Shown here piece by piece: positions 51,901 through 64,000 of a stretch of DNA of 64,000 nt. Below the pieces are notes generated by a model. The model was not told the DNA's origin, searched no databases, and saw only the letters and a list, made by a program, of their open reading frames with translations. Where the stretch lies: assembly GCA_014706295.1 (NCBI GenBank), contig JACSVZ010000004.1:88729047-88793046 (forward strand). Reading direction: 5' to 3'. The position numbers and the translations under genes were made by a program. The stretch's first letter is position 1, and each line of letters begins with the position of its first letter. This DNA is from Lycocorax pyrrhopterus obiensis. Taxonomy: Eukaryota; Chordata; Aves; Passeriformes; Paradisaeidae.

Positions 51901-54900
51901 AAGCCTTAACTTCCTATGCTCGGTATTGCTTGTGTGTAGGAAGATTCTGCCTAAAAAGAAGTTTGAATGTGCTTAGCTAAAGCTTTAGATAAAACTATTT
52001 ATTTTTTTTCACGGCAATGATATTTTAGGAACCAATTTATGACTTTGAAATTACTTATTTTTCTTAATTTACATATTTAATATAACTTGACATCACATTG
52101 TGGAAGTGAGTTATGATGTATACTGGTACAATATTGACATGAGCAGACAGAGTTTGAATTATTGAATATACAATTTGAGGTTTAATTATCATAAGAAATT
52201 TACATAATTACCTTATTCTTGGTTTTTCAAGTGGGCAGCTGTAAAGACAAATCCCATAAAACATCTTTGCCTGTTTTAATAGTCCTTACTGGCAGTATTT
52301 ACATGCTGTATTGATTAGTATGAAGGTTTAATAAAGTTTCTTCATTGCAGAGTTGAGTTAAAAATACTTCAATTGGTATTGTATCACTTCTTTCAAATTT
52401 TTTGAAATTGGAAATCACTTAATTGGTCAGGCATTTCAGTAGTCCATAAAAATGTGTTTAATTTGAGAAAAAAAATCCTGAAATAATAACTCCATTACAC
52501 AAGGTAGAGTATGATACATTATTTAATGAATGCACCTAAAAAGTCACCTGTATCAGAAATTCAAATACAAGTTGCCTGAAATATACTTGGTAGGTATCAT
52601 TTTAACTCAATCTAACTCTTGTTTTTCCTCAAAGAATAAAAATTTTACGTTCTTTCTATCATCATTTAGTGTGATTAAGTAAAAACCTCAGTCAGACAGT
52701 CAGGTCTTAGAAGCAGACTTAGAACAAGAGATCTTTCTGTTTTTTAAAATTTCCCTTGATCTCTGTTGTTATTTTTTGCGAAAAACAGTGTTTTCATTAA
52801 TAGGTGTGTTCTCCTGGTAAATGCTGAAAGATTGTCAAGTGTCTTGGAATGGAAGGTAGAAGTATAAAATATTATCATTGTATTCCTTTGGCAAAAGGAG
52901 ATCCCGTTTCCAGAGTGTTCACATTTCTTTGTGTTTTTCAGAAACTTCAAATTGCTGGGTCTGCAAATCTGTATTTTCTGAGCATCTTTTAATTTTATTT
53001 ATGTTTAAAGGTTTTTAGAGCCCTGGGACCATAAGCCAAGGGAAGCAAGCTGCTAGCACATGTGGAACTTTCCCAGCTCTGCAGTAAGGCAGTCTAGGAT
53101 GTGCTAAATCAAGTCTTTTGTTTGTAATTGTAAAGACAGGTCCAATGAAGGCAGCTGTACTAACACTAAAGTGATGTTTATGGGCAATAAAAGACACGCT
53201 TTTGATGTAACACCTCTTGGATCTTTGAACAGAGGAAATAAAGTGGATATAGAGCAGGAAGTATATTACCTCAGTGAATGCACACGTACGGCAGAGGTGT
53301 TGGGGCAGGTTGTAGTGTGCACTTGTGTAAAGGATGATGAAGAGACAAGTATGTCCCTGGAAAATATCTTTCCGATGCCTCAGAGAGTTGTGGAAATGTT
53401 GCTCTGCCCTGCCACCTCCTAGTGTTGACAGTGCCCCAATACTACCAGAAGATTTCATAGCACAGCCAGAGCTTCTCTCAGATTTTCTGAGGCCATTAGG
53501 AAAACAGGTGAATATTTGGGTCTCATGTTTCTCTTTTCTTCCACCACAACTACTTTAGCCAGTTTTGTTTTGTACAGAAAATATTGTGAGATTGAATGAA
53601 CCCTCATACATACTGGATGTAGAGCCACTGTCTCAGGACTGGCTCTATGTTTTCTGTAATTCCAGACAGGCCAAATCATGTGGTTTAGTTAATTGGATCA
53701 AGTTTATGCTGGAGTGAATTGCAGAACCAATTTCAGTGTTCATACTTAAATGATTTTCTTGCAAGTACATAACTTATATTTTTCTAGTAGACAAAAACTA
53801 ATAAAAGTTTGAAATCTTAGCCATTTACCTTAATTGGATAAACACCACCAGATGCAAAAAGAGGGTGACAGAGCTAATAAAAAGAGTTTGTGAATTCAAT
53901 AACCATACTGATGGAATTACCTTTAATTGGAATGGTAAGCATCTCCACAATGATTTTACTGGATGATCATTTCCTGAATGAGGCAGGAAACAAGGCAGCT
54001 TACATCCTTGGCTTAAAATTTTTTAGTGAAATCCATGTGTAAGGAAAATAATGAAGTATATTACATTTACACTGTCCAATTTTAGCATGCAAAATTGCAT
54101 GCAGGAAAACAAAGTGCATTTGTTGAATAAAGCAAATTCCTCTTTCTCAGCTTCATCCTTTTTACCTTAATCTTGACCATGACTTCCTTCTTCTGCTTGT
54201 TGCTCTTTCTACTGTAATTGTTTTCTTTTATTCTTGTATGTAAATTTCTCTTTAAGTACTAAAAGTCTAAGCTAAAGCCTAAAGTATATAGAAAGCATTT
54301 ATTTGTCTCATTCACCCTTGGCTTCCTCTTACTCGGGGCAAATTTCCAACTTCTCTGATTCTATCTATCTCTGTTGACCACCTCAAAGTGGAACACAAAA
54401 GAAGTAGATTGCTTGAATTGCGGCTCACCTGCCCAGAGAAATTAGGGTATGGTAAATCCAGGGGTGAGTTTAGAGCATTCACTAATAATGGGTAAGAACA
54501 CTCGGATTGCTCACAGATCGAAGGCATTAGTTCATTGTGCCCACCTTAAGCACTGGCAGCATCACGTCCCCATACGACAAGTCGAGTCCAATCTGCTTTA
54601 TACAGCTTTCAGTTAGGTTGTGCTCAGTGTGGCACTGTGTGTTACTAAAAGGCTTCCTGCTGTTTCTGAGTGTGGGCAGACTACAACTTTTATTTTTCTG
54701 CAAAATACTTCCATGGGTGTAACTAGAGTGCCCTTAGGCAAAGGAGCTTACTCTACTTTAAAAAAAAAAAAATCCAGCATTTAGTTTATAGTAAAAGTGA
54801 GAAAAATAGCTAGTGTGCTTACTTTCATTGTGCATTAACGTTTGTTGGCAAGTAGATAGGTCTTTAGCATGCACTTTCATAGCATGGTTCAGTTGATATA

Positions 54901-56694
54901 TATCCATGCTTAGATTAGAAAAATTGGCTCTGATACTTCTCTCCCCCCCAGTTCCTATGGGAATTCTTTGCCACGCTGCCCTCCAGCATTTAAAAAATGC
55001 TGGAAGAGATGCATTTTAAAAACCTGTGTAATTTGCTACACTGTCAAAAACCCGTTAGTGGTTCTTCTGTCTTTATTTAAATACTTAAACAGATTTATAA
55101 TGGTTGAACAGAATGCTGGTTACCAGTGTAAGGTTGGAAGTGGCAAATGTTGTGTGGTAATTTGAAATTAGAGACATGTGGAGCATTCTGGCTGGTTCCT
55201 TCATCTTGTAATCCATATCCTCAATCTTCAGTAATATCAGTTTGCCTATTTAGTATTCTCATAAATTCAGAGAAAGTGGCATTAGGATAAGAAACAGAAG
55301 TATCAGAAATTATCTGACAATCAGATTTTCATTGGAAAATACTGAAAGTCGTAATTCTTGGACTAATAAATTAACTTTAAAAAAAATATCAGAAGTTTCC
55401 TACACATTAAACACATTGTGGTTCCACGACAACTTTTTTAGGACAACCTGAGACAAATGTCATATTTCAACTTTCAAAAAGCTCTTATCCAATGAAATTA
55501 GTGAGTAAATATGTGAGTAAATTGGTATTGGAAATCTGATTCTCACCAATAAGCTCACTAAGCGGTGGGGAAAGGAGGTTGTTCCTTGCTTATTGTTTTG
55601 TTTTTAGCTTGTGGAATGCATAGCTTTAAGAAAATAGGTAGAATTTGTGTTTTTTAGAAGATAATCAAAGCTTGGAAACAAGGATCCTGGTAGTAAGCAG
55701 TAGCCAGAAGCAAAAGAAAAAAGCTTTCATACCCAGGATATACGTTCCATACAAGCCTTCTTCCCAGCAGGATTGTAATTTAAAAAAAAAAAAAAAAGCT
55801 TCCGTGGTTTAGAAGAAACTTTTGCATTTTCATGCAAGTTTTTATCAACTCATTTCATAAAGCTATGAAAATGTAATGTTATTTGTGAACAGGATGGTCA
55901 AATAAAATATGCCAAGTACACTATCTTGAAATTAAAACATCTCACTATAGTGGGAGATGGAGAAATAAATTTAATCTGTGCTAGTGCGTAAGGCAAGGCT
56001 TTCTCCATTACCTTTAAGTCACAGTTCAGAATAATTATTCTTTTTGTGAAGGGACCTGTCAGAGTTCTCTCAGATCCATCGCTGTGAAGTGCTTTGAACA
56101 GAAATGAATTGCAAACCATTTTTACATTCTCATTTTCTGATATATGACATGGAAACTTTTGTTCTCCACTCTCTTCATGTGTGGAAAAAGGAGTAAAAGA
56201 AGTACCTTCTTTCCTCAGCATTTGGTTTTGTTTCAAATCTTTGAAGTGTAAACAAAAGCTGCTTTGAAGTAAACGCTAAAATCTACCTCTTTAAAACAGG
56301 TAGATCCCTTAGCTTTGGTTTTCCAAGATGTTGTCAGGTCTCCCTGATGTTTGATTTGCACTGTTTCACACACCTAATGGCCTTTTTTATTTCATGATCA
56401 CATTGAAGCGAAGCCAAGCTGGTATCTTTCATGTCTGAGAGTGGGTTTTTTGCTTGACAGATATAATTTTTTTACAAGCCCAGTCTTCCTTTTAGTATAT
56501 CAGTCTTTCCTGACAACATTAACTTCCATAAAACATATTCATAGAGAAAATGGAAAAATATCTGAGAAGTCATGTGTACGTGTCAGCATTCTCCTGTATT
56601 GTACTTCAGATGGGTTTATGTGGTAGTTTTTTTTCAGTCTGGTATTCATTTACTTTTGTGTTGAACTTTTGCAACTATTCTTGGTTTAAAAAAA
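48908..56694. other. CSMD1 intron 2, unique AT-rich DNA
   Basis: Nearly 8 kb with no gene or transposon recognised. Simple features are a GTTT run (49738-49757), an AATAA-rich stretch (51364-51445) and 16 A (55782-55797). The longest frame in the window (147 codons, 53015-53458 minus) shows no domain and is overlapped by an 83-codon plus frame. Confidence 0.55.
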
Positions 56695-57930
56695 TTAAAT
56701 ACATTTGATTTGGACAGTTGTAGTTAACTTGAGATTTACAGGACTGACCTCTGGCAGTCTTGTCTCCCACATCATCAGTGGGGACCCAGAAGAAATATCA
56801 ATGTAATAGTCTATTTTTGGGTCACTGGACTTTGGAAGACGAACTTGAAGAAAATGACTTGTAGCTGAATATCTTTGAAGATCAAAGATACCTGAAAGCT
56901 TACTGCTTTTGTTAGTTGTCAAGAATAGCTGAAAGGAGACGAAAAAATGGCTGAAAGAAGAGGAGCAGGCAAAGACACAAACTAAGAACCAGGAAATTTG
57001 AGGTTTATTTGTGAATTCTTCTCTAAAATCTTTTGTGACTTGAGAGATGCCACAAAACTTTTTCTTTTTCAATATGAAATATATGCTCAAGATAATTTTC
57101 AGATTTAAAAAATTAATCAACTTATTGTGAAATACCCTCGAGAATTGAAAGACATATATATAGCATAGCTTTCATTTAGTCTTCTCAATGTATTCATACA
57201 GTGGCAGTGTAGCACGAGTACACAAAGGCTTTACATGGGCAAGGATCACTTTGAAAATCTGATGTAAATTCATATTTAAATTGTATATAGTCTCTAACTC
57301 AAGAAAGTGAGAGATAGTAAGTGACAGCAGCAAAAGAGCAGCATCCAGAGAAGTCTGAAATATCACCAAAGTTCCTCTAAATAGTTTTTTCCCTGCATTG
57401 TTTTTATCTCTGCTGTTCTCCCAGGGGAATACTGAGAATTTAATTCTTGTGGAAAGAGAGAAGAAGTTTATGGAACACAAAATGGTCATTGCTTTTTGAA
57501 AACAAAGATATTGTCCAAAATATGGCCTTTTGTTACTGTTGTTTAACCTACACAACTCTGAAGAGCCAGTCTGGAAATCATCCAGGAGTATCTATCCTGG
57601 AGTAGAGTATTCCCATGTTACCTTAAGGAAACAGAAACCTGCTTAAAGATATGTGTCATAACCCCTAAAATCATTGGTGAGATTTGCGAGTAATAAGTTT
57701 TGATTTAAAGCATCAATATATCCTGTTTTGTGAGGACTTGGAATACCTCTATTGAGAAGTGATTTTATGGAAAATTTTGGACTTTGGATTTCTTGAGACA
57801 TAATTCTACTACCACCTGTAGACTTCAGGTGCTTTTCAGTGGATTCACACACACCTTGAGAGGAACTATAAATGTCATTATAACTTCTGCACCTGATTTT
57901 GGATTTTGACAGAGAATAAAAGATCAGGTT
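56695..57930 (-). other. Unusually open minus-strand frame, possible decayed coding sequence
   Basis: Reading the minus strand in one frame from 57930 down to 56695 gives about 412 codons with only three internal stops (57643, 57592, 57172). For DNA of this AT content I would expect roughly 25. The translated stretches include serine-rich segments (STGGSRIMSQEIQSPKF) and more ordinary mixed sequence (RLPKSSDPKIDYYIDISSG). No family was recognised. Minus-strand splice-like signals occur (a pyrimidine tract ending TTTCAG at about 56932; GAG|GTCAGT at about 56743). It could be an old pseudogene, exons of an unannotated antisense gene, or a chance effect of T/C-rich composition. The frames at 55898-56236 and 58742-58954 (minus) may be related but are in other frames. 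Confidence 0.25.
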
Positions 57931-60900
57931 TCAATACTGTGTTCTTCTTTAAACACCATTTATATCTTTTGGAAACTTTTTTGTTGTGACAGTATCATGT
58001 ATACTAAATTTACATGATAAAATATTTTGTATTTAGCTGTCCTTTGTTTTCTCTGCAACAAAGCAATATGGATTCATCTCATCTTAGACGTATATATTAC
58101 ATATATGAGAAACTGCTCTCTGAAATTGCTTAACTCCTCTGATTAAAGAGAAAATGTCAATGGCAAGCCTTTTTTATGATTTAAACAGCTAAGGATAGGT
58201 AAGATGAATCTCACCAAAATGAATGCTGGAGGAAAGAACAATGGCTTGAAACATAAATTTAATTCTCAAATCTCGTGTTTGGAGCAGTGTGGGATAGCAA
58301 GAGAGAGATTTCTTGTAGTGAAATCTGTGATTCTATGATTTGATTGCTTATTACCAGGATAAAAGAGGAAAAGGAAGAACATCTTTATCTGATAGTTCAG
58401 TGGTATATATTTATTGGACCAAAAGGTGATCTAAGACAATACTGAGTTTCTATATTATCTGGCTTCAATGGAAACTGAAGTTTTGTGGCTTTTGCCTCAG
58501 TTTAAGTCCTTTTACAGCTAAAGTAAAAAAAACCTACAAAACACATTTTTTACAAGTACTTTTCCCCACAAGTTAAAAAAAAAAATTATACAGGTCTCTA
58601 AAGAATTTATTACACTAAAATTATCTCTCAGCTCGTGAGTTTAGGTTTCCAGTGTGGGAAGCAATGTTAGATCATTGCCTATTTGTAATCTCGCTCTTTC
58701 CCAAAATAAAATGTATGTGATTTATGCATTTATCCTGAGGTTTAGTAGGAACTGTGAGAGCTGATGTATGTGTTTGGACAGAGCTGCATAGCAGCTTCTT
58801 TTTCTGATATGTGAGCCAGAGAAGATGTTTCATCAATGTGTGCTGGAATATAGCCAAGTGTTGCATCCCCTGGTAAACACAGCAGGAAAGTCTGGTACCC
58901 CTTTCCCCAAACTTCCTCCACTTCATCCAGTACACTGGGAAGCACTGACTGCATGTGAATGAAGGTTTCTCACAGGATGGATGAAGGTTTCCATTTTTTC
59001 ATACACGGTAGTGACAATGAGCTTCTGGGTGATAGCAATAAAGGGACCATTTTGCCACAAATTTGTATGACTGTGTTAAGAGAGGCCATATCTGTCCTTG
59101 TCTTGTAGAGTCAGACTTGAAGAAGAAATGACTCTGTCAAGCCGGAAGGTTTGGGGGCTTGGCTTTCTTTCTGCTTGTCCTTCATGCTGCAAACTTGCAC
59201 TCAACTGCAAGATTATTCTAGGAGGTCATGGGAAAATTTTTACTTTCAAACTTGTTTTGATCAAAACAAAATACTCCTCCACTATAAGATATATTCCTAT
59301 TTTTTTTCAACTGTAGAACTTCAGTAAAATGGTACTTTTCTCAATAAATAGTCATAATATTCATTTTATTCTTTATGGAAATTTTATACTTCAATTAGTA
59401 CTGTCCAGAACTCCTAGCGATGATGACAGAGCTGCCCAATTTTTAAGAAGCTGCGTGGTGCTGCCTGCACCAAGATTTACTAATAGCAAACTATATTAAC
59501 AAAGATGTTATTCCTCCTGCTGCCTGTATCTGTGAACTGACTGCTTTGCAAATGGTTGCAGTCTGTAGTGCTACTCTAGAATCAATGAATAGAGATGAAG
59601 AAGTGTTTTTGTTTTGATGATGAGTGCAAAGAAGAGAGGAAATCCAGCACAGACAATACAGCATTGATTCAGAGATAGTATTCATTGCATTGCAGTTAAT
59701 TTCTAATTGTTATGACTCATTTTGTATATTAGACTGAGTTGATGAATGTGCTTTAGAATCAGTTAATGAGTAGTGAATATGGTATTTAGTAACACTGTTC
59801 ACTGTATAGCTGGCAGAAATGTCACAGTTCTGTCACAGTAATCAGAATTCATTTGTGACCTGGATAATCTCATCTAGTGTCAAAATTCCTTGGGATGAGC
59901 ACTTTGAATGCAGAGCTTTCTCTTATAACTCCACAGGATAAATTTTTAGAGAAGCAAAGTAACTATGTGCTTACAGTGGCAGGTCTCCCAGGCACTATAG
60001 CTCATACTTAGTTTAAGCCTTCAAGATTAAGTGGCTTTCCAGTTGCAGAATTCTAGTTTTGAGAAACTGTATGTTGAATCAAGAGCTCTACATTTACACA
60101 TAGGGAACAGTGCTAGTAGCAATTAGCCAGGTAACTTGGTGTTTTTAGGGAGAGTGTGTTTTTTCTGAATTCCAGCAGTACCTATTTTCTACGTAGGTGA
60201 CTAGATGCCGGGAATTTTATTTCAGAATTTAAAATTTTTTGTAGGTAAGAAAGAACACCTTCTGTTATGGATATATTTTGAACTTACATAAAAAATCAGG
60301 TTTTTAAATTCAACTCTATTTCCAAAACATGATCTTAGTCAAAAGAACCATCCACAAACTTATTCACTGATAAGAGTGAATTCTGTAGTTGAAGATTTTC
60401 AACCAAACCTTTTTTTTTCTGATCTATGGCAATGAATGCTGCTTCTTTCTAGCAGGTGGTCAGCCTACCTTAATTTGTAATTGCTTGATTTTGAACTGTG
60501 CCAATAGGGAGTTTTGTTTAGGAATCCCATTGCTCAGTTCTAGCTAGATCAGAACACACAACTTTTCTTTGATCATGAATTTGCTTCTGTGATAATGACA
60601 GCAGTCTACAGTGGCAGAAGTAAAAAGATTCACGGAGGTCTTTAAATTACTTAATTTAAGAATAGGCTAGTATGGACATAATATCTTTAAAATCGGACGT
60701 AGTAACTTTCAAATGGTAGTGTCCATTAAAACATTTATATTTACTTAAGGGCAATGTGTAATTGAGCACCTCCCCATGGATATTGTACTTTTTTAAAAAG
60801 ACTATCCTATTTACAAGTGATTGGAAAGCCAGTGATTTTATTCTTAATATTTTTGTAAAAAATATACTTCAGACATAGCTGTTCTGTTCTCGTTTAAACT

Positions 60901-61770
60901 AACAAAGATCTATAGTTCACGTTCTCATTACTTTTTTTCCCCTTTCTCTTGGTAATTTAACAGTCCGTAAATGGGAGTGCAAAGGTGCTTTACTCCAAAT
61001 GTGACATTACATGACCCTCTTAAGGTGACCTCATAAAAGTGACGATCTGATTGTGTGCCTTCTAAAGAAGTATAGCTGTATACATAAGGAGCTGTAATAA
61101 TTATAGGGAGCCTACAACAAAAGTCATTATGGTGTCTTTTATCACAGTAACAAGTACAGAGACTCAGTAGTGCACAGTGTTTAATTAGTTTGTTATGTAC
61201 AAGTAAAAAATAAGGATATTAATACAACGATGATCATAAAAACCATATTAACATTCAGGCTCCTGCAGAGACTGCATTAACCTTGACTAAGAGCTGTCAA
61301 AGCATATGCCAAGTTCTCATCCCTTCTAGACAAGGGAACAGATTAATTTTACTCTTGGATGAAGCATCCCACTGCTGATGTGAAAAAACCAAACTACAGC
61401 TCCAGAGTTTCATTTGGTGGTACAGATCAGGTACAGCGTAATAGATTGACATCTAGAATACCATGGATATTGTAGTCAGCAATTTCCGTAAGTGAAACTT
61501 AGCTGCATTTTGCAATGGTTCTGAAGATGCTTTCAGGGAGCACAGGGACTGCAAAAGGCTTTGTGTAAACAGAAAACTTCAACTTAAGAGTTTGTTCTTT
61601 TATCAGAGTAGGAGTAAAGTTGGATGAATAAATATTAATAAACCCAGTCTTAACTAAGGACCCAAGCTAGTAAGAAAATAATTTTCTCTTCTTTAGAATA
61701 ACAACTAATATAATTATATTTCACTTGGCAATCATATCTAACATATACTTTGGAATTAAGGCTAAGCCAG
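57931..61770. other. CSMD1 intron 2, mostly unique DNA
   Basis: No gene or transposon recognised with confidence. Two overlapping minus frames lie at 58672-58954; one has protein-like composition (SVLDEVEEVWGKGYQTFLL) but no identified family. Confidence 0.5.
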
Positions 61771-62356
61771 TGTGTGTGGCCAGCAGGACCAGGGAAGTCA
61801 TTCTTTCCCTGTACTCAGCACTGGTGAGGCCGCACCTCGAGTGCTGTGTCCAGTTCTGGGGCCCTCAGTTCAGGAAGGACATTGCAACGCTTGAGCGTGT
61901 CCAGAGGAGGGGAACAAGGCTGGTGAAGGGCTTGGAACACAAGCCCTGTGAGGAACGACTGAGGGAGCTGGGGCTGTTTAGCCTGGAGAAAAGGAGACTC
62001 AGAGGTGACCTTATCTCTCTACAACTTCCTGAAAGGCGGTTGTAGTCAGGTGGGGGTTGGTTGTTGCCTCTTTTTCCAGGGAACAACTGACAGAACAAGG
62101 AGACATAGTCTCAAGCCGTGCCAAAGGAAATTTAGTTTGGATGTTAGGAAAAAGTTTTTTAGTGAAGCAGTGATAAAGTTCTGGAATCATCTGCCTGGGG
62201 AGTTGGTGGAGTCACCATCCCTGTATGTGTTGAAAAAAAGATCAGATGTGGCACTCAATGCCATGGTTTAGTTGAGGTGGTTTTAGGGCATGGGTTGGAC
62301 TCAGTGATCTTGAAGATCTCTTCCAACCTCGTGATTCACTGCTTCTGTTATTCTGA
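61771..62356 (+). mobile_element. CR1 LINE fragment, plus strand, well preserved
   Basis: Starts in the reverse-transcriptase C-terminal region, where an open frame reads [20 protein letters not shown] and [13 protein letters not shown], characteristic of CR1 ORF2. This frame is open from 61725 to 62045, then lost by frameshift; the reading continues in another frame (62005-62271). The 3' UTR ends TTCCAACCTCGTGATTC and TTATTCTGAG. It is 5'-truncated. Intact coding text suggests it is among the younger CR1s here. Confidence 0.95.
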
Positions 62357-64000
62357 GATTTGAGGTATTAGCTGATGTTCTCTTTTAATTTTTTTTTTTA
62401 CCTTATAAGCTTCATAACATAATTTCACAGAAAATGCTGTCCCATCAAATGTTTCTTGAATTATCTATTTTCTTTTTAAAGACGATGTAGCCCTGTGTGC
62501 TTTGGGGAATTTCTGACAATCTACCATTTTCAGAACTGATTTAATATTTCAAAATGGTAAAGCCTACAAAAGCTTTTTGCTTATTTTTACATAAAACATC
62601 TTTCTAAACAAACAAACCAAAACCATTCTTTTTGCTGCTTCTAGTGTAAACTAAATGAAATATTACTACATTTTACTAACTTTTATCTCAGTTATTACTA
62701 CATTTTACTAACTTTTTTCTCAGTAGTCATGACTTTTCTCTAACATTGCCTGTAATTTCAAGCTCTTACAAGTTTAAGCAAGAGTTAGATGGCAAATGTG
62801 AGTTTTTCTCCTGCAAGGTGGTTTTATAACAGGAATCTAGAATGTATCATTTTATTCAAACAATTTTTTATGTAATTCAAATTTTTTGTGTTTATAGATC
62901 TTCGTACACTGAATAGCATCTTAATTTCTGACAGAAACAAGCATATATTATGGATACAGATTTTGTCCTGAAATATTTTCATAAAGGTATGGGTCAGTAA
63001 AAGTTATTAATTTAGGAGAGAGAAAAAACACCAGTGTGCTGTGTTTGTTTGAAAGAAGTTTCCTGTAGCAGATTCTTTGTTCAAAATGTTTTCAAGAGAA
63101 GACTAAATACTTTGCTGCTCACCCTACCATTATGTCTCTCTCGTTTTGACTGCTAAAACATCTCTCCACAAAATCTAGAAATGCAAAAATTGTTCTTTAA
63201 CACATGTCACACTTGCTGAAACATCAGCCACACGACATGACCTTCCTTCTAGTCTTCTAAATAGTTTTTGTCATCCATCCTCAATGAGTCTTCTGCTTTT
63301 CAGAATAAGCTTTAAATATTACAACTTGTCATAAAAATGACAAATAATTTGCCTTTGTACTGACAGTTATAGGAAGTATGAGATTCTAGACATCTGCATC
63401 ATGGGATGAGAACAAAGGATTAAATAACTTTTTATCACCTACCAGCAACCAGTTGCCTCTAGTGAAGAGCACGCCCTCTTTACTCTTAAGGCACATACTC
63501 CCCACCTTATCTGAAGTTCTCAACGTTTACCCATCTTTCTAACCTCATTAAATGAGTGTTGTTGATTAGGATATGTATCTCAAAAGCAGAAGTAGTGATG
63601 GACATAAGTACCAAGCTAAAAAGCTTACACTTGCGTTTTCCAACTCTCGCCTTTCAAATATTAGGCACTTAAATATGTCCAGAGCTAGAAATAATCAGCT
63701 TCTTAGGTTACACTGTATATTCCAAGGTCTAAGATTTTTGTTCACAAAGTTTTTTCACTTAATCTGCCAACACACAAGTAGTTAGAGCCAAACAGATATT
63801 CTGGTTGGTGTTGGTTTCTCAGTGTGATACATTAAGCTCACAGCTATTCTCGGTATACAGGTGCTGGTTGTTTTTGCCTCTCTCTACGTCTTATTATAGC
63901 CCTCATACATTCCTGCCTGATCTGAGTGCTAACTCTGAAACTCCAAGATTTGCACACAAGACCATTTCTGAACTGGTCTGAAACTTATGTTTCACTGTCC
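62357..64000. other. CSMD1 intron 2, unique AT-rich DNA to the window end
   Basis: No gene recognised. It contains the 32-bp tandem duplication at 62662-62725. Confidence 0.6.
62662..62725. repeat. 32-bp perfect-spaced tandem duplication
   Basis: ATTACTACATTTTACTAACT plus 12 further bases (62662-62693) is repeated immediately (62694-62725) with one or two differences. Confidence 0.9.

Noticed and set aside
53015..53458. Longest single frame in the window (147 codons, minus strand)
   Set aside because: No signal peptide, domain, repeat or motif is visible; an 83-codon plus frame overlaps it, there are no convincing splice sites, and one such frame is expected by chance in 64 kb.

Overview
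The window is intronic DNA from a bird genome. It contains one recognised coding exon, at 38158-38374 on the + strand. That exon encodes the first half of an extracellular CUB domain and matches the start of CSMD1 (CUB and Sushi multiple domains 1), probably its exon 2. The whole window is therefore part of CSMD1 read left to right: 1-38157 is the end of intron 1 and 38375-64000 is the start of intron 2. CSMD1 introns are known to be very large, which fits 217 coding bases in 64 kb.

The avian call rests on the repeats. At least thirteen CR1 LINE fragments are visible, several with the bird-type 3' end that closes in copies of ATTCTRTG. There is one solo endogenous-retrovirus LTR of a type I associate with Neoaves, possibly songbirds. 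No mammalian SINE such as Alu or B1 was seen. The DNA is AT-rich and gene-poor, as on a large chromosome.

Layout. 1-5 kb: a solo LTR (1447-2012) and a possible second LTR remnant (4205-4620). 5-11 kb: three minus-strand CR1s, a relic of a tRNA-derived SINE, and a purine-rich minisatellite beside C-runs and G/T-runs. 11-24 kb: mostly unique AT-rich DNA with a TA microsatellite, two plus-strand CR1s, a second SINE relic and an ancient minus-strand CR1. 24-32 kb: unique DNA plus an unexplained GC-rich patch (30.34-30.85 kb). 32.5-34 kb: a long, very old CR1. 38 kb: the CSMD1 exon, with a perfect 12-bp hairpin just past its splice donor. 40-49 kb: a CR1 nearly identical to the one at 7.6-8.3 kb but inverted, an isolated CR1, a back-to-back inverted CR1 pair and a short CR1 end. 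49-64 kb: unique DNA, a run of unusually open minus-strand frame (56.7-57.9 kb), and a well-preserved CR1 (61.77-62.36 kb).

I see no bacterial-style operon, CRISPR array, structural RNA gene or new enzymatic system. The observations most worth following are the inverted CR1 copies that bracket the exon (possible circular RNA or RNA editing), the fold-back CR1 pair, the hairpin at the donor, and the unidentified open-frame region.
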